A program made the position numbers and the translations under genes. From JAJDYQ01 sp942491945 (GTDB taxonomy: Bacteria > Pseudomonadota > Gammaproteobacteria > JAJDYQ01): DNA of 64,000 nt. The stretch is taken from contig CALODD010000035.1 in assembly GCA_942491945.1 (NCBI GenBank), positions 1 to 64,000 on the forward strand, written 5' to 3'. Shown in pieces: positions 50,821-61,050 of this stretch. Within the stretch, counting starts at the first letter, position 1. Each line of letters starts with the position of its first letter. Below the pieces are notes generated by a model that saw only the letters and a list, made by a program, of their open reading frames with translations, made no database searches and was not told where the DNA came from.

Positions 50821-52698
50821 ATGAGTGCCTACCCCCTATTATCCCAGGTTGATTCACCGGCAGATCTGAGAAAGTTCTCAGAGGACGAGCTCATCCAGCT
50901 CGCTGATGAATTACGCCAGTACCTGATCGAAACAGTCTCCAGCTGTGGTGGGCATTTTGGTGCCGGGCTTGGGACAATCGAACTTACCGTGGCATTGCAT
51001 TACGTATTTAACTCGCCTGATGACCGCCTGGTCTGGGATGTTGGTCATCAGAGTTACCCACACAAAGTCCTTACCGGACGCCGTGACCAGCTCGGCACGA
51101 TTCGTAAAAAAGATGGATTAACACCATTCCCTAAGCGTAAAGAAAGTGAATTCGATACCTTCGGCGTCGGACACTCAAGCACGTCTATTGGCGCAGCGCT
51201 CGGCATGGCCGTCGCAGGCGAACAACAAGGACTGGATAGAAAGTATGTTGCCGTCATCGGCGATGGTGCAATGTCAGCCGGAATGGCTTTCGAGGCCTTA
51301 AACCATTGTGGAGATATTCAGGCAGATTTGCTCACTGTATTGAACGACAATGAGATGTCGATCTCCCCCAACGTGGGCGCTCTCTCCAAATACTTTACTC
51401 GTATCCTTTCGGGCAAAACTTATTCCAGTATGCGTGAAGGTAGTAAAAAGCTACTGGAAATTGTTCCTCCGATGTGGGAAATCGCCAAACGTGCTGAAGA
51501 ACATATGAAAGGCATGGTTTCCCCCGGAACTTTATTTGAAGAACTGGACATCAGTTATTTTGGTCCAATTGACGGTCATGACCTGCCTACCTTGATCAAA
51601 ACTCTGCAAAACCTGAAAGAACACAAAGGCCCGCGTATCCTGCACATCATCACCAAGAAAGGTAAAGGCTACTCACGTGCTGAACAGAATCCTGTAACTT
51701 ATCATGGTGTTACACCATTCGACCCATCCACAGGTATCAAAAAAGGAACGTCACCATCTGCGCCAACCTATACACAGGTCTTTGGTAGCTGGCTATGCGA
51801 TATGGCTGCAGCCGATAAAAAACTCATCGGTATAACCCCGGCTATGCGTGAAGGCTCAGGCCTGGTTGAATTTTCCCAGAAATTTCCAGAGCGTTATTAT
51901 GATGTCGCCATTGCCGAACAGCATGCGCTTATCTTTGCGGCGGGTCTGGCCTGCGACGGCATGAAGCCCGTGGTCGCGATTTACTCGACGTTTCTGCAAC
52001 GCGCCTATGACCAGCTCGCTCATGATATCGATCTGCAAAACCTGAATGTCCTGTTCGCCATTGATCGCGCAGGCGTTGTCGGCCCAGATGGCCCAACCCA
52101 TGCCGGCACGTTCGATTACAGCTTTATGCGCTGCCTGCCAAATATGGTGATTATGGCGCCAGCCAATGAAAACGAGTGTCGTCAGATGTTGAGCACCGGC
52201 TTTCAACACACTGGGCCAGCAGCTGTTCGCTATCCACGTGGAAAAGGCCCAGGCGCAGAAGTCGAAAATAATCTGGAAACCATCGAGATAGGCAAAGCCG
52301 AACTGATTATACAGGGCCATGGCATCGCAATTCTTGCCTTTGGCACCATGGTTCCCGCAGCCCAACAGGCTGCAAACAGTCTTGATGCTACGCTGGTCAA
52401 TATGCGTTTTGTAAAACCCATGGATGAAGAGATCATTCGAAAAATGGCCGAATCACATGATGTCCTGGTGACTATCGAAGAAAACTCAATTCAGGGCGGG
52501 GCTGGTAGCGCTGTCGCCGAATTCCTAAATCAGGAAGGCATAACCACACCTCTGGTTCAGCATGGGTTGCCCAATCAATACATTGAACATGCCGAACGAG
52601 AAGAACAACTGGCCCAGTGCCAACTTGATCCAAAAGGGATAGAAGACTTCCTGAGAAAATACCAAACAGGGTCAATTGCCAAATCTGCCGCACTCTAA
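50821..52698 (+). CDS. dxs: 1-deoxy-D-xylulose-5-phosphate synthase
   Basis: 625 residues. Thiamine-diphosphate motif GDGAMSAGMAFEALNHCG...LNDNEMSISPNVGA, transketolase pyrimidine domain with VAIAEQHALIFAAG and a C-terminal transketolase domain. It condenses pyruvate with glyceraldehyde-3-phosphate, the entry step of the MEP isoprenoid route. Adjacent to ispA, as in many gammaproteobacteria. Confidence 0.97.
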   Translation: MSAYPLLSQVDSPADLRKFSEDELIQLADELRQYLIETVSSCGGHFGAGLGTIELTVALHYVFNSPDDRLVWDVGHQSYPHKVLTGRRDQLGTIRKKDGLTPFPKRKESEFDTFGVGHSSTSIGAALGMAVAGEQQGLDRKYVAVIGDGAMSAGMAFEALNHCGDIQADLLTVLNDNEMSISPNVGALSKYFTRILSGKTYSSMREGSKKLLEIVPPMWEIAKRAEEHMKGMVSPGTLFEELDISYFGPIDGHDLPTLIKTLQNLKEHKGPRILHIITKKGKGYSRAEQNPVTYHGVTPFDPSTGIKKGTSPSAPTYTQVFGSWLCDMAAADKKLIGITPAMREGSGLVEFSQKFPERYYDVAIAEQHALIFAAGLACDGMKPVVAIYSTFLQRAYDQLAHDIDLQNLNVLFAIDRAGVVGPDGPTHAGTFDYSFMRCLPNMVIMAPANENECRQMLSTGFQHTGPAAVRYPRGKGPGAEVENNLETIEIGKAELIIQGHGIAILAFGTMVPAAQQAANSLDATLVNMRFVKPMDEEIIRKMAESHDVLVTIEENSIQGGAGSAVAEFLNQEGITTPLVQHGLPNQYIEHAEREEQLAQCQLDPKGIEDFLRKYQTGSIAKSAAL

Positions 52699-52779
52699 TA
52701 TGCTTCGCGGCCTAATTACCTACTAAAATACTCAGGTATTACGAGTATATCGACGAGCTGTAACCCATTGGACAAATCC

Positions 52780-53595
52780 ATGTTAGACAAGACCAAAGAC
52801 GAACTGCCCAGCATTGCGGACGTTCAGCAAAGCGCGGACACGCGTCAAATCGCGATCGATAAGGTCGGAATCAAAGATATTCGCCATCCGGTCAAGGTTC
52901 GTGATCGTTCTGGTGGTGATCAGCACACCGTTGCGACGTTTAATATGTATGTCGATCTGCCAAAGCAGTTCAAAGGCACACATATGTCCCGTTTCGTAAA
53001 TATTTTGAATCAACACGAACGTGAAATTACTGTTAAATCCTTCAAGGACATGCTGCACGAAGTAACTGATCTACTGGAAGCAGAGTCAGGCCACATCGAG
53101 ATGACTTTCCCGTACTTTGTGAACAAAAAAGCACCCGTATCGGGCGTCGAGAGCCTGCTGGATTACGAGGTCACATTTAACGGTGCGAAGATCAATAACG
53201 AAATTTGTCTGAATATCAAAGTCGTCGTCCCGGTTACCAGCCTGTGTCCCTGCTCAAAGAAGATATCTGAATACGGTGCACATAATCAGCGCTCCCATGT
53301 AACCGTTGATGTCTGCGCCAAAGATTTCATCTGGATTGAAGAAATCATCGACCTCGTTGAAGAAGAAGCATCCTGCGAACTATATGGCCTGCTTAAACGC
53401 CCAGATGAGAAGTATGTAACTGAACGCGCTTACGATAATCCAAAGTTTGTTGAAGACATGGTACGTGACGTAGCAGCGCGCTTGAACAATGACGATCGTA
53501 TCGTGAAATACGTTGTTGAATCAGAGAATTTTGAATCGATCCACAACCATTCGGCATACGCACTCATCGAAAGAGACAAACGCCAGGACGATTAA
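52780..53595 (+). CDS. folE2: GTP cyclohydrolase FolE2 (type IB)
   Basis: 271 residues from the ATG at 52780; the TTG at 52768 adds four residues. The zinc site is C in SLCPCSKKISEYGAHNQRSHV. FolE2 converts GTP to 7,8-dihydroneopterin triphosphate for folate or modified-base pathways. It can use metals other than zinc, so it is often kept for zinc limitation, but no Zur box is evident here. Confidence 0.94.
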   Translation: MLDKTKDELPSIADVQQSADTRQIAIDKVGIKDIRHPVKVRDRSGGDQHTVATFNMYVDLPKQFKGTHMSRFVNILNQHEREITVKSFKDMLHEVTDLLEAESGHIEMTFPYFVNKKAPVSGVESLLDYEVTFNGAKINNEICLNIKVVVPVTSLCPCSKKISEYGAHNQRSHVTVDVCAKDFIWIEEIIDLVEEEASCELYGLLKRPDEKYVTERAYDNPKFVEDMVRDVAARLNNDDRIVKYVVESENFESIHNHSAYALIERDKRQDD

Positions 53596-53625
53596 ATCAA
53601 AAGCGATTAATCTGCGGGCGGGTAA

Positions 53626-54279
53626 TTATTGGGTTCTGGCCTCAAGAACCACTATCCCCTGCTCTTGTGTCATCTTCAAGCGACTTAAAAATGACATCCC
53701 CAATAGAATCTGCTGATCGTGATTGGTATCGATGATACTGGCCTGTACCCGGTTTAGTTTGATCCCACCTACTGTCACGGTATCCAGCATCACAGCCCAG
53801 GCATCTTTCAGCTCAGAGGCTGTACTAACCTGTGACGGAATTCCTTTCTCTCGATAGGGGATTTGCAGCTTATCGGCTGTTACCCGGCTCATAGCCACAA
53901 CGCTAGCTCCGGTATCAACCAGAAAGTCGACATTACGACCATTGATCAGGCCCTGCGTCAGGTACATGCCACGATTGGAGGGGATCCGAACAATATGCTT
54001 CTTCGGCTTAGCCAGTTTCGTACTGACCTGTGAACCAAGACCGAGTTTTTTCTGCTGGCCATTCACTTCAATAACAGCTTCACGGGAACTGGCACGAACC
54101 AGCTTAACCCCATGCTTCACATCGCCAGCTGCCATCATGACCTGTTTACCGTCGATTTTGACCATGGCCTTACCACTAAAGAGCGCAACTACTTTGATCT
54201 TTGGCGCATTCGCAGCCATTGCGGTAAAAGCAAATAGTACTGATAGAAAAACCAGAGATGTTAATGCGAATCGCTTCAA
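53626..54279 (-). CDS. Periplasmic retropepsin-like aspartic protease (TIGR02281 type)
   Basis: 217 residues. A signal peptide to about residue 23 (LTSLVFLSVLFAFTAMAANA) and a single aspartic-protease motif VDTGAS at 121-126, inside DFLVDTGASVVAMS. Clan AA proteases of this size act as dimers. A late ILLGMSFLSRL segment matches the hydrophobic-hydrophobic-Gly motif. Native substrates are unknown. Confidence 0.88.
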   Translation of the reverse strand: MKRFALTSLVFLSVLFAFTAMAANAPKIKVVALFSGKAMVKIDGKQVMMAAGDVKHGVKLVRASSREAVIEVNGQQKKLGLGSQVSTKLAKPKKHIVRIPSNRGMYLTQGLINGRNVDFLVDTGASVVAMSRVTADKLQIPYREKGIPSQVSTASELKDAWAVMLDTVTVGGIKLNRVQASIIDTNHDQQILLGMSFLSRLKMTQEQGIVVLEARTQ

Positions 54280-54333
54280 GGGATAATCTCTTCTAGATTT
54301 TGAGTAATCTTAGCAGTTCATCGACGAGCAATC

Positions 54334-55035
54334 ATGAAACCAGTCACAATTTTTAGACATATCGAATGCGAAGGGCCCGGCTATCTGGACACCGTATTGC
54401 AGCGGTATCAGATCCCCACATGTCTGATCGCAATCGACCAGGGTAACAGTATCCCCGAAGAACTGGGCGATACCAGCGGTGTGATCATTATGGGTGGCCC
54501 CATGAGCGTCAATGATGACGATGAATGGATCTCTCGGGAAACACGTTTCATCCAGCAGGCCATCGAAGCCAATTTACCCGTCCTCGGACATTGTCTGGGC
54601 GGCCAGTTTATCGCCAGGGCACTCAGCGCGAAGATTATTCAAAATACCGTCCAAGAAATTGGCTGGCTACCTGTTTCCAGCCCAACAAAAAATGATAGCC
54701 CCGCATGGCTTAAAGACTTTCACGAGCCCGAAACCCTGTTTCACTGGCACGGCGAAACCTTCGAACTACCCGATAACGCCACTCGCCTGCTCAGTAGCCC
54801 CGACTGCAAAAATCAGGCATTCATGGTGAAAGACAACGTCTACGCCTTTCAGTGCCACATCGAAATGACCGCTGACATGGTCGATGAATGGAGTGCACTC
54901 TACGAAGACGAATTAACCTCCGACGAGGTTACGGTACAATCGCGCGAACAAATGATGTCACTGACACCACAATATATAGACCGGCTAAATCAACTAGCCA
55001 ACAACGTATATGAACACTGGATTACAAAATTATGA
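54334..55035 (+). CDS. Class I glutamine amidotransferase-like protein
   Basis: 233 residues. Nucleophile elbow GHCLGG at about 86-91 with the catalytic cysteine, and His/Glu in FQCHIEMT near 176. It resembles stand-alone GMP-synthase-type amidotransferases, which hydrolyse glutamine or related gamma-glutamyl compounds. The synthetase partner is not present. Its stop overlaps the ycgL start (ATGA). Confidence 0.88.
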   Translation: MKPVTIFRHIECEGPGYLDTVLQRYQIPTCLIAIDQGNSIPEELGDTSGVIIMGGPMSVNDDDEWISRETRFIQQAIEANLPVLGHCLGGQFIARALSAKIIQNTVQEIGWLPVSSPTKNDSPAWLKDFHEPETLFHWHGETFELPDNATRLLSSPDCKNQAFMVKDNVYAFQCHIEMTADMVDEWSALYEDELTSDEVTVQSREQMMSLTPQYIDRLNQLANNVYEHWITKL

Positions 55036-55316
55036 TGACCTGTTACGTCTACCGTAGTACACGTAAAAACGATACCTATCTTTACATGCCTAAGAAAGAT
55101 GAGTTCGATGATCTCCCTGAGCCAGTACAGAAAATATTCGGTACGCCTGAATTCAGCATGTCCTTCGTTATCACACCAGATAAGAAATTAGCCCAGGTCG
55201 ATGCAAAAGATGTGATCGAGAAGATGGAAAGCGATGGATATTTTCTGCAGTTACCACGGCAGGACTTTTATCTTGAAGCGATTGAGCAGAAAATCCTCGA
55301 ATCCATAAAAAAATAA
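55032..55316 (+). CDS. YcgL-domain protein
   Basis: 94 residues. CYVYRSTRKNDTYLYMPKKDEFDDLPEPVQKIFG (first third) and the ending SDGYFLQLPR are the YcgL family pattern. Double ATG at 55032 and 55035. The fold has been solved in relatives but function is not established. Coupled to the amidotransferase gene. Confidence 0.9.
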   Translation: MMTCYVYRSTRKNDTYLYMPKKDEFDDLPEPVQKIFGTPEFSMSFVITPDKKLAQVDAKDVIEKMESDGYFLQLPRQDFYLEAIEQKILESIKK

Positions 55317-55415
55317 CAGACCAAACACTTCATATATACCTGATACGGAACCACCCTCTATATGGTCGATGGGACAATGTCTACCTGAATTGATAGCTAC
55401 AACTGTTATGCATTG

Positions 55416-56267
55416 ATGAATCAGACTCTATACGCTTACTTAAATATCACCCTTCCAATGGTCGCTTGGGAAGTAGCTATTGGCCGGATACGATCCGCAT
55501 GTGATATTAACCTTAAGCAACATGAATATGGTATTTCGCTTTGGCAATACAATCTCATCCGAAAATATGTGGCTAATGGGATCAGCAATCGATTTAGGAA
55601 CGAACTCTCCCTTGAGTTAATAAGACAAAGGAAATTTTCTACTTCTGTTTCAAGATTAAGAGGTGTTTACTTTTTTAAATCCGAAAAAGACGCTTATGCC
55701 GCAGTCGATCGGTGGGGTGTCCCTGAAAATCGAAAATTCATATCCGCCGTAAATTTTTCAAGTAACAATACGACCTTTGTAGATTCAGAATGGATTACGT
55801 CATTTTTGGCGTCTGACGAAGAAGATTGGATGGAAAGATATTGGAGAGGAGAAACATTAGGAGCAAAACCATTAACTGAAGTATTATCGAGTGGCATCGG
55901 CCTAGTGCAAAACAAAGAGTTAAGAAAACAAGCATATGAAAAAATTATCCATACTTTCCCTTACTCCACTCGACTGCTTGCTATTGCCACTTGCGGCATT
56001 AAATATGCAAAGATTGAAAGTATCGCTCAAGCAATGCCATTCATCACTCAGGAAGACGCAAGGCTTAAAATCAGCTTTTATCTAAATATTGGTGATCTAA
56101 ACAAGAAAAAACACGAGCTCATGAAAGCATGTGACTCTTGCAAAGAAAACAATGAATATCCTTTAACTATTAAACCACTTAGTGAGAATGTAGTCTTCCA
56201 TACCCCAGATTTAACTGATGATGCGTCAATAAAAATCAATCGGAAATTACACCAATCAATAAGATAG
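55416..56267 (+). CDS. Orphan protein, possible DUF2441/ADP-ribosyltransferase-like fold
   Basis: 283 residues from the ATG at 55416. Conspicuously more A+T-rich than neighbours, with rare-looking codon choice. The stretch ELIRQRKFSTSVSRLRGVYF, KSEKDAYAAVDRWG and later ERYWRGETLGAKPLTEVL has the arrangement of DUF2441-type proteins, which are predicted ART-like: Arg, Ser/Thr-Ser-R and Glu positions. No signal peptide or membrane helix. No antitoxin or immunity gene is obvious beside it. The match is from memory of the pattern, so the fold is tentative. Confidence 0.55.
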   Translation: MNQTLYAYLNITLPMVAWEVAIGRIRSACDINLKQHEYGISLWQYNLIRKYVANGISNRFRNELSLELIRQRKFSTSVSRLRGVYFFKSEKDAYAAVDRWGVPENRKFISAVNFSSNNTTFVDSEWITSFLASDEEDWMERYWRGETLGAKPLTEVLSSGIGLVQNKELRKQAYEKIIHTFPYSTRLLAIATCGIKYAKIESIAQAMPFITQEDARLKISFYLNIGDLNKKKHELMKACDSCKENNEYPLTIKPLSENVVFHTPDLTDDASIKINRKLHQSIR

Positions 56268-56311
56268 CCTCATGAAGGATCATAGACGCCAGCAAATTAA
56301 CTCAAAAATAA

Positions 56312-56914
56312 TCACGTTGGGCGTCTAAACTTTTCCCTAGCGTCCGCTACTGTTTCTCCAAATACACAACTAGGGAAATGATCATTCACCATACCCATCG
56401 CCTGCATGAACGAATACACCGTTGTCGGGCCAACAAACTTCCAGCCCATCTTCTTCAATGCTTTCGATAATGCTGTAGATTCGGGAGATGATGAAATGGT
56501 TTGTGGGCCATCGATATCTTTCGGTTCGTACGACCAAAAATAAGCAGCTAGTGAGCCTTCCGCTTTAATCAATTCTTTCGCACGTTGCGCGTTATTAATT
56601 ACCGCCTCGATTTTCCCTCGATGGCGGACAATACCTTTGTCCTGCAACAACCGATCAACATCTTTCTCGGTAAAACGGACGACTTTATTAATATCAAAAT
56701 TCTTAAAGGCTTTTCGGAAGTTCTCACGCTTCATCAAAATCGTGCGCCAGCTTAGTCCAGACTGAAACCCTTCCAGGCAGAGCTTTTCAAACAGGCGTTG
56801 ATCATCAACGACAGGGAAGCCCCATTCGGTATCGTGATACTTAATATATTCAGGTGTCGAATGACACCAGTGACAACGTTGCTTGCCGTCTTCGCCTGTG
56901 AATAGATCACTCAT
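56312..56914 (-). CDS. tag: DNA-3-methyladenine glycosylase I
   Basis: 200 residues from the ATG at 56914; the longer frame adds four residues. N-terminal zinc-site RCHWC, YIKYHDTEWGFP, CLEGFQSGLSWRTIL and the ending GMVNDH for the C-terminal zinc ligand are diagnostic. It removes 3-methyladenine from alkylated DNA. It follows the pgpA stop by about 12 nt on the same strand. Confidence 0.95.
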   Translation of the reverse strand: MSDLFTGEDGKQRCHWCHSTPEYIKYHDTEWGFPVVDDQRLFEKLCLEGFQSGLSWRTILMKRENFRKAFKNFDINKVVRFTEKDVDRLLQDKGIVRHRGKIEAVINNAQRAKELIKAEGSLAAYFWSYEPKDIDGPQTISSSPESTALSKALKKMGWKFVGPTTVYSFMQAMGMVNDHFPSCVFGETVADAREKFRRPT

Positions 56915-56926
56915 CGGCACTCTCAA

Positions 56927-57442
56927 TCACCATGACAGCAAGCTAATAGCGGAAAGGTCGAAATAAAGATTAGTAACATGCATAACGATTAACGCGAATA
57001 CACCTGCTAGCACATCATCAATCATGATACCTGTTCCGCCATGCACATGTTTATCCAGCCATCGAATTGGCCAGGGTTTAATGATATCGAAAAAACGAAA
57101 GGCTAGAAATCCAAGAGCCAAAGTCCAGAGATTTACCGGGATTAGTATCATCGTAATGAGGTAACCAACCACCTCGTCGATGACGATACCTGAGTGATCA
57201 TGTACGCCGATGTCGTTCGATGTTTTGTTGCATACCCAGACACCGAAAAAATATAACGCGACAGTAATCAGTAAATAAACCCAGATTGACAAGCCCGCCA
57301 TTAACCAGACTAGCGGTATACCCAATAATGTACCCACCGTACCCGGTGCATAGGGTGATGCACCTGTACCTAGTCCAAACGCGATAAAGTGAATGGGATT
57401 TCGCCAGACAGATGAGGGAACTTGATTACGTTTGATTTTCAT
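56927..57442 (-). CDS. pgpA: Phosphatidylglycerophosphatase A
   Basis: 171 residues. Motifs GLGTGASPYAPGTVGTLLG, VIDEVVGY and GTGIMIDDVLAG, with four membrane helices. It removes phosphate from phosphatidylglycerophosphate in phospholipid synthesis. It is next to thiL, the usual gammaproteobacterial thiL-pgpA pair, with 2 nt between them. Confidence 0.94.
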   Translation of the reverse strand: MKIKRNQVPSSVWRNPIHFIAFGLGTGASPYAPGTVGTLLGIPLVWLMAGLSIWVYLLITVALYFFGVWVCNKTSNDIGVHDHSGIVIDEVVGYLITMILIPVNLWTLALGFLAFRFFDIIKPWPIRWLDKHVHGGTGIMIDDVLAGVFALIVMHVTNLYFDLSAISLLSW

Positions 57443-57444
57443 TG

Positions 57445-58410
57445 TTACTTAAAATGATCATAGCCCTGTGTTTCAACAACTTCCGTCGACCCGTCAGGCA
57501 TCATGAGTTTGAGTCCAGGTGAAGTTTCTATCATTCCGATACAACTTACCGAGTGTCCGCTATCGCTCATCATTGCTTCAAACTCACCCTGTTTATCTTC
57601 AGGGATGGTAAAACAAATCTCATAATCGTCTCCAGAGTTCAGTGGCACAGTCCAGCCACCAGCCAAATCGAAACAATCTTGTAATTCATCGGACAAAGGA
57701 ATCTGATCAACATAGAGCGCTGCACCGACATTACTTTGATCAAGCATGTGTCCAAGATCTGCTGCCAACCCATCCGATATATCGATACAGGCACTGGCAT
57801 AACCCTGTATCGAAAGCCCTGTTTCAACTCTTGGTGTGGGTCTATTTAATCTATCCACCAAAGCTCGTTGTTGTGGCCCAGTTAGGTGGAGCTCTCCCAG
57901 TAACGCCAACAAGGCAGCACCTGCGTCACCTACTGTTCCAGTCACATAAATCAAATCACCAGCTTGCGCGCCACTTCTCCGAATCGCAGAACCTTTCTCA
58001 ACAACCCCCATGACCGTGACACTAATACTCAGTCCACCACAAGTAGTATCACCACCCATTAATTGCACATTATGTTTAGCTGCTAACTCAAAGAAGCCTT
58101 CGGCAAAAGTCGTTAGCCAGCCATCATCAGAATCAGGCAATGACAAGGAAAGATTAACCGCTAATGGCTTCGCACCCATCGCTGCCATATCACTCAGATT
58201 AACCGCAAGGGACTTATAGCCAATATCCCGGGCACTGGTTTCTTGTGGGAAATGAACACCTGCGTTCAGTGTGTCGGTACTGACGACAAGTTCATAACCT
58301 TCGGGTATATCCAGTATCGCTGCATCGTCACCGATGCCCAATACAACTTCTTCACGTTGTACGGTTTGGTTTGTCGCTAGTTGACGAATTAAATCAAATT
58401 CAGATGACAC
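57445..58410 (-). CDS. thiL: Thiamine-monophosphate kinase
   Basis: 321 residues. N-terminal GIGDDAAIL, VVSTDTLNAGVHF, NLSDMAAMGAKP and GGDTTCGG, plus the C-terminal SGDDYEICF. ThiL phosphorylates thiamine monophosphate to the active diphosphate cofactor (needed, for example, by Dxs). It is upstream of pgpA; its ATG overlaps the stop of the RND gene. Confidence 0.95.
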   Translation of the reverse strand: MSSEFDLIRQLATNQTVQREEVVLGIGDDAAILDIPEGYELVVSTDTLNAGVHFPQETSARDIGYKSLAVNLSDMAAMGAKPLAVNLSLSLPDSDDGWLTTFAEGFFELAAKHNVQLMGGDTTCGGLSISVTVMGVVEKGSAIRRSGAQAGDLIYVTGTVGDAGAALLALLGELHLTGPQQRALVDRLNRPTPRVETGLSIQGYASACIDISDGLAADLGHMLDQSNVGAALYVDQIPLSDELQDCFDLAGGWTVPLNSGDDYEICFTIPEDKQGEFEAMMSDSGHSVSCIGMIETSPGLKLMMPDGSTEVVETQGYDHFK

Positions 58411-60890
58411 TAAAATGGGCGAGTCATTAAGATAAGTTTCGGCAATAAAGTTAAGGCCGCTAGCAATGCAATTGCCATCGCCATCGCAGTGAAGACACCG
58501 AAATAGATTGTTGGTATGAAGTTGGACAACACTAGAATTGAGAAACCAACAATAATTGTGACTGCTGTATAGAACACAGCTTTACCAATATTTGCATGAC
58601 AGTAATGCAAGGCTCGTAAGTAATCACCGCCCTGCCTGGGTAACTCTTCTCTGAAGCGATAGATATAGTGAATCGCATTATCCACGGCAATACCTATCGT
58701 GATTGCGGCGATAGTAATGGTCATCATGTCGAGTGGAATGCCTAACAGACCAATAATACCCAGTATCAATAAAGCCGAGAGAATGTTCGGCAATATGCCA
58801 ATTAAAGCCAGCTTGAAAGAACGGAACAGCAGAACCAGCATGGCAAAGATACCTAGCATTACTGTACCTAGTGTTTCAATCTGAGATGAAAACAGGCTTT
58901 GCAGCATATTGTTATAAAGAACCAGCATACCGGTAATTTTGTACTGACCTTCTTTTAAACCCACTTCATCTTTAAGACCAGCATCAAGACGTTCAATCAA
59001 TTCCTTACGACGTAGATCAGGTAAGGAATCTTTAACCCGTAAATTCACTCTACCTTCATCACGCTCAATATCGATATACGGATCGATCATTGAAGTACGA
59101 AGCTGGGCCGGTACTTTCTGATACATAATCGCCAACGCCAGACTATCTAACGGCTGTCCGTCATTCAGATCCTCCGCTACGCGTATCGGTGCCGCAAGCG
59201 ATAACACCTTACCAATTTCAGGCTGACTATCGAGATAGTCATGCACGCCCTTAATCGTGTCGATTTTATCTGTCGTAAACCAGGTATCTTCTTTTTTGCT
59301 TTCGAAGCCAAAGGCCGCACCGATATCATCCAGCGATGGAAAACCAAAACCATCATCAGCCGGCGCCTCTATTTCAGGTTCTTTCAGATCGATAATGATA
59401 TCTAGAGGCGTTGTTCCTCCCAGCTCTTCATCGATTAGCTTCATGCCTTTATAAATTTCAGTATCGTCATCGAAGTAATTGATAAAGCTGTTTTCAACAC
59501 GCAGCATGGAAATACCAAGCGCTGCTACCAGAGCCAGTACCAGCGAAATCCCAACTATCTGATTGCCACGATTCTCAGTTAGTTTCGCAAGCGTTTCGGT
59601 AAATGAATAATCTTCTTTCTCATCAGCCGAAACCTGTGAGCGTTTGAGCTGAACAAGCACCGCAGGGAATAAAGTAAACGTTGTCAGAAACGTGACTGAC
59701 AAACCTATCGTCATCATCCAGCCGAAGTCTATAACGGGTTTGATGCCGCTAACGGTCAACGAGGCAAATGCCAGAATAGTCGTCAAAGCCGTATATAGAC
59801 ATGGCATAACCATTTTACGCGCTGTCTCCAGAACCAGGCTGCGTTGGTCGGCATCGGCATCATCCTTACACAGCTGGCGATAACGCACGATGAGATGCAC
59901 ATTCATCGACATCGTCAGAATCAACATCAGTGAGATAAAGTTAGATGAAATTACCGTAACGCGCCAACCTGCAAAGCCCAATACGCCCATCATCAACATG
60001 CCGGCATAAACACAACTCAGTAACGGCAGGATGACCCAGCGAACTCGTCTGAAGATCACTCCGAGAGCAACAATCAGGAAGATAAACACACCCGCGCCAA
60101 AAACAATCAGGTCACTCTTGATGAATGTAATCATGTCATCAGCAATCATCGGCACACCACCTAAATGAAGCGTACCGGCATCTTTGTATTTCTTGACGAT
60201 CTGGCGAATTTGCTCAATCGCGTCATGACGCTCATCATCGATCTTGCGTGTGAGTGCATCGTACTCAACTAAGACTTTAGCGTATTCGACCTGACCTTCG
60301 GCATCCAGCTCACCCGCCCGGTCTGCGGCACGCAGGCTATCACGATGCTTTAGCAAAACCGGATATTCTTTATTACCTCGAATATTGATCTGCAAGGCAC
60401 TGGTCTGACCATCTGCACTGATCAATAAATCACGATAAATTGGGCTCTCAAGAAATTCTTTTCTGGCGCGCTCACGTACAACCGTTGGCACCTCTAATGT
60501 CTGGACATTATCGGCCATCGCCAATAGCGGAACATCCGAGCTTTTCAGTAATGGAACATCGAGAATCGTAACCACTGAAGTCACTAGCGGTACTGTTTTC
60601 AGCTCATCACGTAACTGGGCCAGAGGTTTTAGTGCCTCATCGGAGAATAAATCAGTATTTGGGGTATAACTAAGAAACAGAAATTCATCATTACCGTAAT
60701 TCTCACCAACCTGGCGCAGTGCCTCCAGATCCTTATCCCCTTCTAAAACCAGAGAATCTGCCGAAGCATCCAGCTTAAAATACTGAATATTCCAGACGAA
60801 AAAGCCCAGTATGACCGCTAGCACCACGAGGGTGATACGAGCATGCCCCAGTACATACTGATCATAGATATTGGCGACCTTATCTTGCAT
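58410..60890 (-). CDS. RND/MMPL-family transporter (HAE3-like)
   Basis: 826 residues. Twelve membrane helices in two halves, each with a long periplasmic loop (about 40-240 and 470-630). The second half includes LGIPLDMMTITIAAITIGIAVDNAIHYIYRF, and the first SNFISLMLILTMSMNVHLIVRYRQL; an Asp in the TM4/TM10-type helix fits proton coupling. Family members export lipids or hydrophobic compounds, some acting in hopanoid transport. Substrate not predictable. No outer-membrane partner is adjacent. Confidence 0.9.
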   Translation of the reverse strand: MQDKVANIYDQYVLGHARITLVVLAVILGFFVWNIQYFKLDASADSLVLEGDKDLEALRQVGENYGNDEFLFLSYTPNTDLFSDEALKPLAQLRDELKTVPLVTSVVTILDVPLLKSSDVPLLAMADNVQTLEVPTVVRERARKEFLESPIYRDLLISADGQTSALQINIRGNKEYPVLLKHRDSLRAADRAGELDAEGQVEYAKVLVEYDALTRKIDDERHDAIEQIRQIVKKYKDAGTLHLGGVPMIADDMITFIKSDLIVFGAGVFIFLIVALGVIFRRVRWVILPLLSCVYAGMLMMGVLGFAGWRVTVISSNFISLMLILTMSMNVHLIVRYRQLCKDDADADQRSLVLETARKMVMPCLYTALTTILAFASLTVSGIKPVIDFGWMMTIGLSVTFLTTFTLFPAVLVQLKRSQVSADEKEDYSFTETLAKLTENRGNQIVGISLVLALVAALGISMLRVENSFINYFDDDTEIYKGMKLIDEELGGTTPLDIIIDLKEPEIEAPADDGFGFPSLDDIGAAFGFESKKEDTWFTTDKIDTIKGVHDYLDSQPEIGKVLSLAAPIRVAEDLNDGQPLDSLALAIMYQKVPAQLRTSMIDPYIDIERDEGRVNLRVKDSLPDLRRKELIERLDAGLKDEVGLKEGQYKITGMLVLYNNMLQSLFSSQIETLGTVMLGIFAMLVLLFRSFKLALIGILPNILSALLILGIIGLLGIPLDMMTITIAAITIGIAVDNAIHYIYRFREELPRQGGDYLRALHYCHANIGKAVFYTAVTIIVGFSILVLSNFIPTIYFGVFTAMAMAIALLAALTLLPKLILMTRPF

Positions 60891-61050
60891 ATTTTGTGCG
60901 TCCGTTATTTGTTATGATTCGCTCTTATTAGGCAGGCGGAATTCGCCGCATATTATAACCACAGGATTAATCTTTGATACGGATGTTTTGGTATATAAAC
61001 CGGCTATGTCCTGCAACGAGGCATGAGCCGCCCTCAAATCGATGTAACTC

